DNA of 64,000 bases. Source: Salinimicrobium marinum (GTDB lineage Bacteria > Bacteroidota > Bacteroidia > Flavobacteriales > Flavobacteriaceae). This document shows positions 45,874 through 55,420 of this stretch, piece by piece. Both the position numbers and the translations under genes were made by a program. Every line of letters starts with the position of its first letter. Within the stretch, counting starts at the first letter, position 1. The notes below the pieces were generated by a model. The model had not been told where the DNA came from and made no database searches. It saw only the letters and a list, made by a program, of their open reading frames with translations. The stretch covers positions 867,470 to 931,469 of the forward strand of contig NZ_BMXB01000001.1 of the NCBI RefSeq assembly GCF_014651535.1. Reading direction: 5' to 3'.

Positions 45874-46462
45874 AGAAATGTTCAGAAATGAAGAGGGCCC
45901 CGCTTCAGAAAAATTACCAGAAGGGCATAAAAGGAGATTTGAAGCAAAGCTTGATGAAGCTTTACCCAAAGAAACATCAGGATCAAATTACCTGTTTTTA
46001 AAATTAGCTGCTGTATTAATTGTGGTATTCGGGGTAGGTTTTATCTTTTTTTTACCATCCGAAGGGAATAAATTTTTAAAGAATGAGGTAGTAGAAACTC
46101 CGGTAGATGAAGAACAGGATGAAAAAGAACTGGAGAGACCATTTCAGGTAAGCGATGTCTCTCCGGAATTCAGGAAAATTGAAAATTATTATTTGGCAAG
46201 CCTGAATTTTGAAATAGCCAAACTTGAAATAACTGAAGAAAATAAGGCATTGCTGGATGCTTTTATGAAGCAATTGGCAGAACTGGAAAAGGAATACAAG
46301 CGATTGAATAACGAGTTTAGTGAAATTGGAGCCAACGAGCAGACGGTAGAAGCCTTGATCGTTAATCTGCAATTGAGGCTGGAGCTATTATACAAAGTAA
46401 AAAGTAAAATCAAAGAAATTAAAGAATCTAAAAACGAACAACATGAAAATTTTCAGGTGTAA
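45857..46462 (+). CDS. anti-sigma-factor-like single-pass membrane protein
   Basis: A 201-aa protein. The short cytoplasmic N-terminus (1-48, with KLPEGHKRRFEAKLDEALPKE) is where a sigma-binding segment would be. One membrane segment follows (FLKLAAVLIVVFGVGFIFFLP), then an external long coiled-coil-like domain (about 100-195, ENKALLDAFMKQLAELEKEYKRL and onward). No zinc HxxxCxxC motif is present. It overlaps the sigma gene by 17 nt and the next gene by 20 nt. The anti-sigma role is inferred from position and topology. Confidence 0.75.
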   Translation: MSQDLREMFRNEEGPASEKLPEGHKRRFEAKLDEALPKETSGSNYLFLKLAAVLIVVFGVGFIFFLPSEGNKFLKNEVVETPVDEEQDEKELERPFQVSDVSPEFRKIENYYLASLNFEIAKLEITEENKALLDAFMKQLAELEKEYKRLNNEFSEIGANEQTVEALIVNLQLRLELLYKVKSKIKEIKESKNEQHENFQV

Positions 46463-47831
46463 TATATTTTTAATGCTACTGGTTTTTGGATCATTGTCTG
46501 TTTCGGCACAAACAAAAAAATTAGATAAATCCTATAAAACCAGTGCTAATGTCACTCTTGATGTAGATGCCAGCCACACAAATATCATCATTGAGAAATG
46601 GGATAAAAATGAAGTGCAGATAGAGGCTTTTATGGAAGGAGGCGAGAACGGAAAGGATGCTAATAAACAACTTTTGGAGAGCTGGAAACTGCAAACCAGC
46701 GGAAATTCCGGCAGGGTATCTATAGTTTCCGGAGGTGGGGGAGGAATGCCTGTTCCACCTATGGACATGAGTTCTTTTAATGGAGCCATGGCTAATCTTC
46801 CTGAAATTATTGATCCTGTTATGGAAATGGTAGGACCTCTTTTGGAAAGTATGTCCAGAAACCCTTTGCCACCAGAGGTTTTTGAAGGCATGGGGGATCT
46901 TCAGTTTGATTATTCTGCCTATCAAAAAGAGGGCGACAAGTACATGGAGAAATGGGAAAAGAAAATAGAGAAAAAATTTGGTAAGGATTTCGAAGTTTCA
47001 ATGGAACAATGGGCATCCAATATAGAAAAGGATACCGTACTATGGAAAAAAGACATTGAAATAAAAATGGAAAAATGGGGAGAAAATTTTGGTGCAAGTA
47101 TGGAAGCCTGGGGAGAAAAGTTTGGTAAAGAGATGGAGAAATGGGCAGAACAGGTAGAAAAAGAGGTGGAGGCCAGGTATGGCGACAGTGGTCAAAACAA
47201 AATTTTTGTCTTGCCCGAAAATTCGAAAAAAGCCAAAAGAACGATTCGGTTGAAGGTGCCAAATGATGCTAAACTGGAACTAAAGGTGCGGCATGGGGAA
47301 GTAAACCTTGCCGGCAGGAATTCCAATGTGAAAGCAGATTTTTCACACAGTCAATTCTCGGCGAACACTATTTCCGGAAAGCAGACCCATATTAGAGCTG
47401 CTTATACTCCGGTAAACGTGAAAATGTGGGAATACGGGGAGCTTGAAACAACGTATGTTCAGAATTGTGACATAGCATCTGCCAGGAGTTTAAAGATCAC
47501 TTCCAATTCCAGTGATGTAAAAATAGGGCAGATCCTCGAAACAGGTATTATATCTGGAACTTTTGGGCAGCTTAAGATCAGCAAACTGGCAGACGGATTT
47601 AATACTTTGGATATAACACTTGAAAACAGCGATTTGGAGCTGAAGCTTCCAAATGAAGCTTTTAATTTCAATTATAATGGATCACAGAGTGAGATTGAGT
47701 ATCCCGTATCCATTAAAGGAACTCCTATTAAAAATTATGACACCCAGATCATTAATGGATATCACAAATCAAAAAGTGGAAATGGCACGATTTCAATAAA
47801 AGCAAAATACAGTGATGTGGTGGTGAAGTAA
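46443..47831 (+). CDS. exported protein with beta-helix-like domain and an 11-residue aromatic repeat
   Basis: A 462-aa protein with a signal peptide (to SVSAQ, about 22). The N-terminal (25-60) and C-terminal (265-462) parts resemble DUF4097-type beta-helix surface proteins (VTLDVDASHTNIIIEKWD; KLELKVRHGEVNLAGRNSNVKADF). Between them are a Gly/Pro/Met-rich linker (97-150) and a highly charged helix (165-245) with aromatics at exactly 11-residue steps: Phe179, Trp190, 201, 212, 223 and 234. It overlaps the anti-sigma-like gene by 20 nt, so it is part of the sigma operon and may be its envelope sensor or target. Confidence 0.8.
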   Translation: MKIFRCNIFLMLLVFGSLSVSAQTKKLDKSYKTSANVTLDVDASHTNIIIEKWDKNEVQIEAFMEGGENGKDANKQLLESWKLQTSGNSGRVSIVSGGGGGMPVPPMDMSSFNGAMANLPEIIDPVMEMVGPLLESMSRNPLPPEVFEGMGDLQFDYSAYQKEGDKYMEKWEKKIEKKFGKDFEVSMEQWASNIEKDTVLWKKDIEIKMEKWGENFGASMEAWGEKFGKEMEKWAEQVEKEVEARYGDSGQNKIFVLPENSKKAKRTIRLKVPNDAKLELKVRHGEVNLAGRNSNVKADFSHSQFSANTISGKQTHIRAAYTPVNVKMWEYGELETTYVQNCDIASARSLKITSNSSDVKIGQILETGIISGTFGQLKISKLADGFNTLDITLENSDLELKLPNEAFNFNYNGSQSEIEYPVSIKGTPIKNYDTQIINGYHKSKSGNGTISIKAKYSDVVVK

Positions 47832-47880
47832 TTCCACCTTAACTCCTCCGAATGGATCGAGGTAGATAGACATGAACAAA

Positions 47881-47912
47881 AAAATCCGGAGCATTTTTGC
47901 TCCGGATTTTTA
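47881..47912. terminator. terminator between the sigma operon and secA
   Basis: Stem AAAATCCGGAGCA with TGCTCCGGATTTT (loop of T), plus a T-run. The genes converge, so it can serve both strands. Confidence 0.92.
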
Positions 47913-47932
47913 ATTTGATAAAGATTCTAATA

Positions 47933-47956
47933 TCTAAAATCTCACGTCTAAAATCT
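47933..47956. repeat. short direct repeat TCTAAAATCT
   Basis: TCTAAAATCT occurs at 47933-47942 and 47947-47956 (14-bp period), between the terminator and the secA stop. It is reminiscent of A/T-rich intergenic repeats in Bacteroidetes. No function is assigned. Confidence 0.4.
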
Positions 47957-47961
47957 GATAT

Positions 47962-50900
47962 CTATTCTTCTACCAAAACCCAGTCACCTTTGTCAAGAAG
48001 CGGAATGGCTTGTTTGAATTTCATGCTCTTGTTCTCACCGTTCATCACATTTTTAATGGTGACTTTATCATTTCTTCCAATTTTGGGACGTTCCCTGGTG
48101 ATGGTTTCCGTAACCTGCGGACGTTGCTGCTGATTTTGAGATGCAGCTCTGCTTTGCGCGGCACGTTCATCCAGATTCTGAATTTCTTCCTTGGAAGTTT
48201 CTACGTGATCGCGTTGTTTCCGCTCCCTAGCTTCTCTGATTTGAGCCGGATTTGGTGCCGGTAATTCTCCTTTGAAAAGGAAGGAGATCACGTCTTTGTT
48301 CACCTGGTCCAGCATAACCTTGAACAGTTCAAAAGCTTCAAACTTATAAATCAATAACGGATCTTTTTGCTCATGTACCGCCAGCTGAACGCTCTGCTTT
48401 AACTCATCCATTTTACGTAGATGGGTTTTCCAGGCATCGTCAATAATTGCCAGGGTAATATTCTTTTCGAAATCTTTTACCAGTTGCTTTCCTTCAGACT
48501 CATATGCCTTTTTAAGGTTTGTAACTACCTGAAGGGTTTTTGTGCCATCTGTAAAAGGAACCGAAATTCGCTCAAAGTTATTGCGGTCATCTTCAAAAAC
48601 CTGCTTGATCACGGGATAAGCATCGGCCGCGTTACGCGTCATTTTCTCATCGTAATGTTTGTAGGCAGCCTTGTATACTTCCCCTGCGATCTTTTGAGAA
48701 TCCATTTTTTCGAATTCCGCTTCAGTTACAGGAGAGCTCATGGAGAAGTAACGGATCAACTCAAACTCAAAGTTTTTGAAATCCACTGCCATTTTGTTGC
48801 TTTCTGTAATCGCTTCCGCGGTATCAAACAACATATTGGCAATATCCACACGTAACCTGTCACCAAATAGAGCATGGTAGCGGCGTTTGTAGACAACCTC
48901 ACGCTGTGCGTTCATCACATCATCGTACTCCAGCAGTCGCTTACGTACGCCAAAGTTGTTTTCTTCTACTTTTTTCTGTGCCCGCTCAATGGATTTTGAG
49001 ATCATGGAATGCTGAATTACTTCCCCTTCTTCCAGACCCATGCGGTCCATAAGTTTGGCTATTTTTTCAGATCCAAACAAACGCATCAGGTTATCTTCAA
49101 GAGATACGTAGAATTGAGAACTTCCGGGGTCACCCTGACGTCCTGCACGACCACGCAACTGCCTGTCCACCCTACGTGAATCATGGCGCTCGGTACCTAC
49201 AATAGCAAGACCGCCGGCTTTTTTCACTTCGGGACTTAATTTAATATCGGTACCACGACCTGCCATGTTGGTAGCAATGGTCACAATTCCGGCCTGACCG
49301 GCTTGAGCAACAATATCAGCTTCTTTTTTATGAAGCTTTGCGTTCAATACATTATGAGGAACATTTCTAAGCTTCAGCATCCGGCTTAATAATTCTGAAA
49401 TTTCAACCGAAGTAGTACCGATCAATACCGGTCTTCCTGCCCTGGAAAGCTGTGTTACGTCTTCTATGACGGCATTGTACTTTTCCCTTTTGGTTTTATA
49501 TACCATGTCCTCTTTATCCTGACGTGCAATAGGACGGTTTGTAGGGATCTCTACCACATCAAGTTTATAGATTTCCCACAGCTCCCCGGCTTCGGTAACA
49601 GCAGTACCCGTCATACCCGAAAGTTTGCGGTACATCCTGAAGTAATTCTGAAGCGTTACAGTAGCAAAAGTCTGCGTTGCATCTTCAATTTTTACATTCT
49701 CCTTTGCTTCAATTGCCTGGTGTAATCCGTCACTGTAGCGGCGGCCTTCCATGATACGTCCGGTCTGCTCGTCTACAATTTTCACTTTATTTTCCATCAC
49801 CACATATTCTGTGTCTTTTTCGAAGAGCGTATAAGCTTTCAATAATTGACGCATGGTGTGGATCCGTTCACTTTTCACGCTATATTCACGAAAAAGTTCT
49901 TCTTTCTTTTCGGCTTCCTCTTCTTTGGAAAGACCTTCATTTTCAATTTTTGCGATCTCCATGCCAATTTCCGGCATTACGAAGAAATCGGGATCATCTT
50001 CTCCAGAAAGATATTCAACTCCTTTATCGGTAAGATCTATTTGATTATTTTTCTCTTCGATCACGAAGTACAGGTCGGCATCTACTATCGGCATTTCCCG
50101 GTTGTTGTCTGCCATGTATTTGTTCTCGGTCTTCTGAAGCAATAATTTGATTCCTTCTTCACTAAGGAATTTGATAAGTGCTTTGTTTTTTGGAAGTCCT
50201 CTGTGAACCTGTAGCAACTTGAATCCGCCTTCCTCAGTATTTCCTGAGGCAATTAATTTTTTTGCTTCGGCTAAAACACCCGTAAGATGCTTTCGTTGTA
50301 CTTCAACAATATTGGCCACTGCAGGCTTTAATTGATCGAATTCATGTACATCTCCTTTAGGAATAGGTCCGGAAATAATTAAAGGTGTACGGGCATCATC
50401 TACCAGTACCGAATCCACCTCATCCACAATGGCGTAGTTGTGCGGTCTTTGCACAAGATCATCGGGGGAGTGGGACATGTTGTCACGCAGGTAGTCGAAA
50501 CCAAACTCATTGTTTGTTCCGTAAGTTATATCGGCATTATATGCTTTTCTTCTTGCTGCGGAATTTGGCCGGTGGTAATCTATACAATCTACGGTCATCC
50601 CGTGAAACTGAAAAATAGGAGCCATCCACGCGCTATCCCTTTTTGCCAGGTAATCATTCACGGTTACCAGGTGCACGCCGTTTCCGGTAAGGGCATTCAG
50701 GTACATTGGAAGGGTAGCCACTAAAGTTTTACCTTCCCCAGTCTGCATTTCGGCAATCTTTCCCTGATGCATTGCAACACCACCTATCAACTGTACGTCA
50801 TAATGAACCATATCCCACACGATAGGCTTTCCGGCCGCATCCCAGGAATTGTTCCAGATAGCATAATCCCCATCAAGGTTTACGTAATCTTTTTCAGCTG

Positions 50901-51321
50901 AAAGTTCTCTGTCAAAAACAGAGGCAGTTACCTTCAGTTGGGTATTATTTACAAAACGTTTGGCTGTTTCTTTTATGGTGGCGAAAGCCTCGGGAAGGAT
51001 TTCAGCTAAGACAGCTTCAGAAATTTCATAAGCTCTGTCTTTAAGAGCATCAATTTCTGAGTAAATGTCTTCTTTTCGGGTAATATCTTCAGAGGCATCG
51101 GCTTCGGCAGTAAGAGCTGCCATTTGCTCATTCACCTCTTTAAGGGCCTCCTGAATTTTATTTTTGAAAGTCGTTGTTTTAGCGCGAAGTTCATCGAGAG
51201 ATAAAGCTTCATATTCCTTTTCAAAAGACTTTACTTTTTCAACGATAGGTTGAATTTCCTTAATGTCTTTTTTGGATTTATCGCCAACAAAAACCTTCAG
51301 TACTGAATCTAAAAAACTCAT
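47962..51321 (-). CDS. secA: protein translocase ATPase SecA
   Basis: A 1119-aa SecA motor that pushes preproteins through SecYEG. Walker A is MQTGEGKT (192-199), Walker B/DEAD-like is [20 protein letters not shown], and the helicase-type block [12 protein letters not shown] and [20 protein letters not shown] are present. It is longer than E. coli SecA (901 aa), with inserts typical of Bacteroidetes. The C-terminus ends [17 protein letters not shown] and lacks the CxCxSGxxxxxCH zinc motif. A -7 element and short leader precede it. Confidence 0.97.
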   Translation of the reverse strand: MSFLDSVLKVFVGDKSKKDIKEIQPIVEKVKSFEKEYEALSLDELRAKTTTFKNKIQEALKEVNEQMAALTAEADASEDITRKEDIYSEIDALKDRAYEISEAVLAEILPEAFATIKETAKRFVNNTQLKVTASVFDRELSAEKDYVNLDGDYAIWNNSWDAAGKPIVWDMVHYDVQLIGGVAMHQGKIAEMQTGEGKTLVATLPMYLNALTGNGVHLVTVNDYLAKRDSAWMAPIFQFHGMTVDCIDYHRPNSAARRKAYNADITYGTNNEFGFDYLRDNMSHSPDDLVQRPHNYAIVDEVDSVLVDDARTPLIISGPIPKGDVHEFDQLKPAVANIVEVQRKHLTGVLAEAKKLIASGNTEEGGFKLLQVHRGLPKNKALIKFLSEEGIKLLLQKTENKYMADNNREMPIVDADLYFVIEEKNNQIDLTDKGVEYLSGEDDPDFFVMPEIGMEIAKIENEGLSKEEEAEKKEELFREYSVKSERIHTMRQLLKAYTLFEKDTEYVVMENKVKIVDEQTGRIMEGRRYSDGLHQAIEAKENVKIEDATQTFATVTLQNYFRMYRKLSGMTGTAVTEAGELWEIYKLDVVEIPTNRPIARQDKEDMVYKTKREKYNAVIEDVTQLSRAGRPVLIGTTSVEISELLSRMLKLRNVPHNVLNAKLHKKEADIVAQAGQAGIVTIATNMAGRGTDIKLSPEVKKAGGLAIVGTERHDSRRVDRQLRGRAGRQGDPGSSQFYVSLEDNLMRLFGSEKIAKLMDRMGLEEGEVIQHSMISKSIERAQKKVEENNFGVRKRLLEYDDVMNAQREVVYKRRYHALFGDRLRVDIANMLFDTAEAITESNKMAVDFKNFEFELIRYFSMSSPVTEAEFEKMDSQKIAGEVYKAAYKHYDEKMTRNAADAYPVIKQVFEDDRNNFERISVPFTDGTKTLQVVTNLKKAYESEGKQLVKDFEKNITLAIIDDAWKTHLRKMDELKQSVQLAVHEQKDPLLIYKFEAFELFKVMLDQVNKDVISFLFKGELPAPNPAQIREARERKQRDHVETSKEEIQNLDERAAQSRAASQNQQQRPQVTETITRERPKIGRNDKVTIKNVMNGENKSMKFKQAIPLLDKGDWVLVEE

Positions 51322-51343
51322 AGTTTTTATTGTTTTAATATGT

Positions 51344-51351
51344 CAAATGTA
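51344..51351 (-). promoter_or_regulatory. -7 promoter element of secA
   Basis: On the minus strand TACATTTG matches TAnnTTTG perfectly, 22 nt before the secA ATG and directly after the upstream gene's terminator. Confidence 0.6.
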
Positions 51352-51378
51352 CGCAAAAAAAAAGCCTCAATTCTGAGA
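51352..51378 (-). terminator. terminator of the DUF2795 gene
   Basis: On the minus strand AGTCTCA pairs with TGAGGCT (one G-U) around GAAT, followed by nine T. It sits just upstream of the secA -7 element. Confidence 0.8.
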
Positions 51379-51409
51379 CTTTTTCCTTCTATTTCTGTTC
51401 GTTTATTTT

Positions 51410-51631
51410 TTAATACTCATCCTCATTCCAAAGATAATCGTCATCTGTGGGATAATCTGGCCAGATTTCCTCAATTGAATCATAGGAATCTCCTTCATCT
51501 TCAATTGCCTGCAGGTTTTCCACAACCTCTAACGGAGCTCCCGTCCTGATGGCGTAATCAATTAACTCATCTTTTGTTGCGGGCCAAGGCGCATCACTTA
51601 AATAGGATGCTAATTCTAATGTCCAATACAT
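51410..51631 (-). CDS. DUF2795 small acidic protein
   Basis: A 73-aa protein, MYWTLELASYLSDAPWPATKDELIDYAIRTGAPLEVVENLQAIEDEGDSYDSIEEIWPDYP and an acidic/aromatic tail. The helix pair with WPATKDELIDYA and VVENLQ is the DUF2795 pattern. Function is unknown. It has a good -7 element and its own terminator just before secA. Confidence 0.85.
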   Translation of the reverse strand: MYWTLELASYLSDAPWPATKDELIDYAIRTGAPLEVVENLQAIEDEGDSYDSIEEIWPDYPTDDDYLWNEDEY

Positions 51632-51655
51632 TGGTTAATCGGTTTTGATTTTTTG

Positions 51656-51663
51656 CAAAAATA
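51656..51663 (-). promoter_or_regulatory. -7 promoter element of the DUF2795 gene
   Basis: On the minus strand TATTTTTG matches TAnnTTTG, 24 nt before the ATG. Confidence 0.5.
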
Positions 51664-51785
51664 AATTTTTTGTTGAGATAGTCAAGAAAAAAATCTATTA
51701 TTTATCATTAATTTTAAGAACGTTTTCTGAAACCTTAAATATTCTAGCTTTAAATGTTTTAGAAGTAACCGGGAAAACCCTTATC

Positions 51786-52361
51786 TCAGAATTCTTTTTT
51801 GGGTATCCACTGAATTTCCCTGGCTTGTAAATCTTTAGACAACTTTCGTGCCAGCACAAACAGGTAATCGCTTAACCGGTTTAAATACTGCAAAACCTTC
51901 TCGTCAAAAGGTTCCATTTCATAAAGAGCAGCAGCAAGACGCTCGGCGCGGCGGCATACACAGCGGGAAATGTGACAGAATGACACAGCTTGATGACCTC
52001 CCGGAAGGATGAAATGTGTCATAGGAGGGAGGCTGTCATTCATAGCATCTATTTCCTGCTCCAGAAGTTCTATGTCTTCTTTAGAGATCTTTGGAATATT
52101 AAGGCGCTCTTTTCCGTTTTTTAGCATTGCTTTTTCAGGATCTGTTGCGAGGATTGCACCTAACGTAAATAGTTTGTCCTGAATGATAAGCAGCGTTTCA
52201 TGGCTATGCTCATCGATCTCCTGGTCTCTTAGCATTCCAAGATTGGAGTTTAATTCATCTACAGTTCCATAACTGTCAATTCTTATGTGATGTTTTGGAA
52301 CCCTGGTGCCGCCAAAAAGTGCAGTGGTGCCTTTATCTCCTGTTTTTGTATATATTTTCAT
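51786..52361 (-). CDS. PduO-type cob(I)alamin adenosyltransferase
   Basis: A 191-aa enzyme that transfers adenosyl from ATP to cob(I)alamin, making the coenzyme for mutases such as IcmF. The ATP-binding N-terminus is MKIYTKTGDKGTTALFGGTRVPKHH, followed by YGTVDELNSNLGML, and the conserved CRRAERL and YLNRLSDYLFVLAR helices. No cobalamin synthesis genes are adjacent and no riboswitch was seen upstream. Confidence 0.95.
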   Translation of the reverse strand: MKIYTKTGDKGTTALFGGTRVPKHHIRIDSYGTVDELNSNLGMLRDQEIDEHSHETLLIIQDKLFTLGAILATDPEKAMLKNGKERLNIPKISKEDIELLEQEIDAMNDSLPPMTHFILPGGHQAVSFCHISRCVCRRAERLAAALYEMEPFDEKVLQYLNRLSDYLFVLARKLSKDLQAREIQWIPKKEF

Positions 52362-52598
52362 TGGTGGATTAGAAATTTTAAGCTTTTGAGGCTGTAGTGC
52401 ATTAAAAAAGAATGCAGCAGTGAAAAATCTGGAGTTAAAGGTAAGGAAATTATCAGGCTAAGGAAAAAATGAGATGCAAGTTCACACCTATTTTGAGCCG
52501 AATAATCAAATTTAAAAGACAAAAAAGCTGGTTATTACTTGCAGATAAAATTTAACTAGACTGAATTTTTTTCTAAAAAATTACTGAAGGTTGAATAT

Positions 52599-52772
52599 TT
52601 AATCGTTTTCCTTCTCGCGTTGTTTTTTTCGTTCCTGATATCTTTTTCGAAAATTCCGGTTCTTTTTAGCTTCTCTGTTCTTTTTGGTGCGACCCCGGTT
52701 CCAGAGGAAAAAACCCAGAAAAAGGACAATGAGTCCGATATAAAGCAGTGTGTCGTTATCGAATATATCCAC
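52599..52772 (-). CDS. small single-pass membrane protein with basic tail, GTG start
   Basis: A 57-aa reading frame: VDIFDNDTLLYIGLIVLFLG then FFLWNRGRTKK, and a very basic tail (NRNFRKRYQERKKQREKEND). One membrane segment (about 9-24) and the positive-inside tail make a sensible small membrane protein. A stop codon lies immediately before the GTG in frame, so GTG (52772) is the start. I do not recognise the family. It lies between the adenosyltransferase and the ABC ATPase gene. Confidence 0.6.
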   Translation of the reverse strand: MDIFDNDTLLYIGLIVLFLGFFLWNRGRTKKNREAKKNRNFRKRYQERKKQREKEND

Positions 52773-52877
52773 TTAAATTCACTTCGTTATTAGTAATGCG
52801 TTATCTGCAAATTTAAGATTGAATACTGAGTATTAAAAGCAGATACAATTATTTTGACTAACCTCTGACCTCTAAAT

Positions 52878-53588
52878 TTAGTGCCTAGGGCTTACTGGCG
52901 CCATCGTCTTTCTTTCATCACTTTCCACAATTCCGTCGCGAAGGCGGATGATCCTGTGGGCGTGTTCTGCAATATCTTCTTCGTGAGTTACTAATATTAC
53001 TGTATTTCCGGCTTTATGGATATCATCAAAAAGGTTCATGATCTCTACAGAAGTTTTGGAATCGAGGTTTCCGGTAGGTTCATCGGCAAGAATGATGGAA
53101 GGATGATTTACCAAAGCTCTCCCTACAGCAACCCTTTGACGTTGTCCTCCCGAAAGCTGATTCGGTTTATGGTCCATCCGGTCGGCCAATCCTACATCTG
53201 TCAATACTTTTTCGGCACGTGCTGTTCTTTCTTTTTTGGTCGCCCCGGCATACACCATTGGTAAAGCAACATTATCTAAAGCTGTGGTTCTGGGGAGCAG
53301 GTTAAACGTCTGAAAAACAAACCCAATTTCCTTGTTCCGGATTTCTGCCAGTTCATCATCGGACATTTTACTCACATCCTTTCCGTTTAATATATAAGAT
53401 CCGGAAGTAGGAGTGTCAAGACAGCCCAACAGGTTCATCAATGTCGATTTCCCTGAACCCGAAGGTCCCATAAAAGCTACATATTCCCCTTTTTCAATAT
53501 CAATATCAATTCCTTTAAGGACTTTCACTATTTCCTGTCCCAAATGGAAGTCTCTGGTAATATTCCGGATTTTTATTACGCTGCTCAT
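52878..53588 (-). CDS. ABC transporter ATP-binding protein (LolD/MacB type)
   Basis: A 236-aa ATPase of the LolD/MacB/FtsE group. Walker A is GPSGSGKST, the Q-loop is [24 protein letters not shown], the signature is [15 protein letters not shown] and Walker B is [13 protein letters not shown]. This group pairs with FtsX-like permeases in lipoprotein release or peptide/macrolide export. No permease gene is adjacent. Confidence 0.92.
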   Translation of the reverse strand: MSSVIKIRNITRDFHLGQEIVKVLKGIDIDIEKGEYVAFMGPSGSGKSTLMNLLGCLDTPTSGSYILNGKDVSKMSDDELAEIRNKEIGFVFQTFNLLPRTTALDNVALPMVYAGATKKERTARAEKVLTDVGLADRMDHKPNQLSGGQRQRVAVGRALVNHPSIILADEPTGNLDSKTSVEIMNLFDDIHKAGNTVILVTHEEDIAEHAHRIIRLRDGIVESDERKTMAPVSPRH

Positions 53589-53876
53589 AAATGTAAATCA
53601 AAAATTAAGATCACTAGATAAGACGCAATTTAAGTTGATTTGTTACAAGTTGTAAAATGAGAATGAAAATTTGAAGGTTATTTGATGGTATTCACACAAG
53701 TTCGGAACGAAACTACTGTCAGTAAAGTCGGGGACTTGTCACTCTAATTCTTCTTAAAAGGGTGCTTCTTAGAAAGTTTGCTGCCTTACATAGACCTCTT
53801 TTCAGGCAATATTTTGATATTTTAATCTCAAGATAAAGTTATGTCGCTGTCATTAAATATTTTAATTATCACATCA
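53589..53876. other. intergenic stretch
   Basis: About 290 bases upstream of the LolD-like gene. I see no credible ORF, RNA gene or strong hairpin. Confidence 0.5.
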
Positions 53877-54692
53877 TCACACCCTTACCACGAAATGCTC
53901 TTTTGCCTGTTCTTTTCTGAAGAAAATTAGTCCCCATTGGAATGTATCTACTGTTACCGAAACTTCCGGATGCAGTTTTATTTCTTCCCATGCTGCCTCC
54001 ATATCTTTGGACCAGTGGATATCATCGAATATCATTACCGAGTCATTATGAACTGCTGAAAGTAACTTCTCGAAATAATTTAAAGTAGCTTGTTTCTGAT
54101 GGTTTCCGTCGATGAAGATCAGGTCGAAAGTTTGAGGTTGTAAATTGGAATTTGAAATTTGAAATCTGGAACTTTTGTTCACTGAATATTGCTTACTGAT
54201 CACTCTCTCAAACTCCCCGACCTTCATCTCAATATCTTTAAACCCGAATTCTTCAAATTGTTTACGTGCCACACCAGCAGTAGCGGCACAACCTTCGATG
54301 CTGATGATCTGCACTTTGTTTTGCGCTGCCATGGCAGCTGTGCTTATTCCGAGGGAAGTTCCCAGCTCAAGGGCCCTTTCAACTTCTAAATAACGCACCA
54401 GCCGATTCAGCAATTGGGCACGTTTGGGGGTGATTCCGGCGTTCTTTGCTATGGCTGCGATTTTCCGTTCATTAGAAGAAAAGATCCTGCTACCTGCTCC
54501 AAAATCGGCCACTTTAATAGAATTTCTATTCTGCAGCAGCTTTTTCCGGTATTTCTTAATGATCTCGTACGCCGGATACTTTTTCTTATCGTAAAAACAT
54601 TTCGTCACTAACCCAAAAACAAAAGGAGAATGTACCCCGTGCTGATTCGTGGATTTAATAAGGAATTTTATGTAGCTAATAAAAAGGTGCAT
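53877..54692 (-). CDS. class I SAM-dependent methyltransferase (O-methyltransferase-like)
   Basis: A 271-aa protein from the Met at 54692 (MHLFISYIKFLIKSTNQHGVHSPFVFGL). The Rossmann methyltransferase core is clear: ALELGTSLGISTAAMA, VQIISIEGC, FDLIFIDGNHQKQATLNYFE and SVMIFDDIHWSKDMEAAW. This matches the O-methyltransferase/caffeoyl-CoA-like group. The segment SKQYSVNKSSRFQISNSNLQ (about 187-206) is coded by a low-complexity repeat-like DNA stretch and looks inserted. The substrate is unknown. Confidence 0.82.
   Translation of the reverse strand: MHLFISYIKFLIKSTNQHGVHSPFVFGLVTKCFYDKKKYPAYEIIKKYRKKLLQNRNSIKVADFGAGSRIFSSNERKIAAIAKNAGITPKRAQLLNRLVRYLEVERALELGTSLGISTAAMAAQNKVQIISIEGCAATAGVARKQFEEFGFKDIEMKVGEFERVISKQYSVNKSSRFQISNSNLQPQTFDLIFIDGNHQKQATLNYFEKLLSAVHNDSVMIFDDIHWSKDMEAAWEEIKLHPEVSVTVDTFQWGLIFFRKEQAKEHFVVRV
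54121..54175. repeat. repeat-like A/T-rich insertion inside a methyltransferase gene
   Basis: The stretch contains tandem GAATTTGAAATTTGAAATCT-like units and resembles intergenic repeat DNA, but is read in frame in the methyltransferase between the third and fourth core strands. Confidence 0.4.
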
Positions 54693-54871
54693 TTCAGGAA
54701 AATTCGCTGTAAAAGCAATTGTTGCCACAAATGTAGGGAAAGATAGGCTGTGTAAAAGGAACTGTTGAGATCTACTTTTAATGAATTTAGGCGACTGAAA
54801 TGATAAATCTTTTAAGCATCTTTAGGTTCATCCTTTTTTACAACAATTTCGATTTAACCAAAACCTTCCTA

Positions 54872-55297
54872 TTACTTTCCATCTGTTCCTAGAGCTGATA
54901 GAATAAGATGTGTGGTTGGTTCTCCAAAAGTGATAAGTCGGTCAATGAATTTCTGAAGGTGTAATTGGTCCTTTAATGCTACTCTCATGTGAAAGTTCTG
55001 ATGCCCGGTGATCCTGTGAACTTCCAGAATTTCGGAATAAGATTGAAGTTCCTTGATAGCGAACTGGAGTTTCCCTGTGAACACCTTTAGCAAAATAAAA
55101 ACTTCTATGGTATTGCCCAGCAGCGCTTGGTCTACTTTGAGGCTATAGCCTTTGATTACTTCAAGTTCCTCCAGCTTCTTAATACGTTCGCGTACAGAAG
55201 AGGGAGAAAGGAAGATCTTTTTGCTTATTTCAGCAAAAGAGGCTTTGGAATTCGCGTTTAATAGCTCGATAATTTTCCTGTCTGTCACATCGATCAT
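54872..55297 (-). CDS. Lrp/AsnC-family transcriptional regulator
   Basis: A 141-aa regulator. The N-terminal HTH is KIIELLNANSKASFAEISKKIFLSPSSVRERIKKLEELEVIKGYSLKVD. The C-terminal RAM effector domain has VFILLKVFTGKLQFAIKEL, YSEILEVHRITGHQNFHMRV and ILSALGTDGK. Lrp-type proteins sense amino acids. It is divergent from the TauE/SafE gene with 123 nt between, so it may control that gene. Confidence 0.92.
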   Translation of the reverse strand: MIDVTDRKIIELLNANSKASFAEISKKIFLSPSSVRERIKKLEELEVIKGYSLKVDQALLGNTIEVFILLKVFTGKLQFAIKELQSYSEILEVHRITGHQNFHMRVALKDQLHLQKFIDRLITFGEPTTHLILSALGTDGK

Positions 55298-55391
55298 GGT
55301 TCGATTTATTTATTGTGAAATTACCAATAATTCTTCGGAAAAATATTCCTTGAGCCGTCATTTCCACGGCGCAATAAGAACTATTGTCTAT

Positions 55392-55399
55392 AATTTTGC
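55392..55399 (+). promoter_or_regulatory. -7 promoter element of the first TauE/SafE gene
   Basis: TAATTTTG matches TAnnTTTG perfectly, 21 nt before the ATG. Confidence 0.55.
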
Positions 55400-55420
55400 C
55401 TACTCTAACTTATTATAGTA

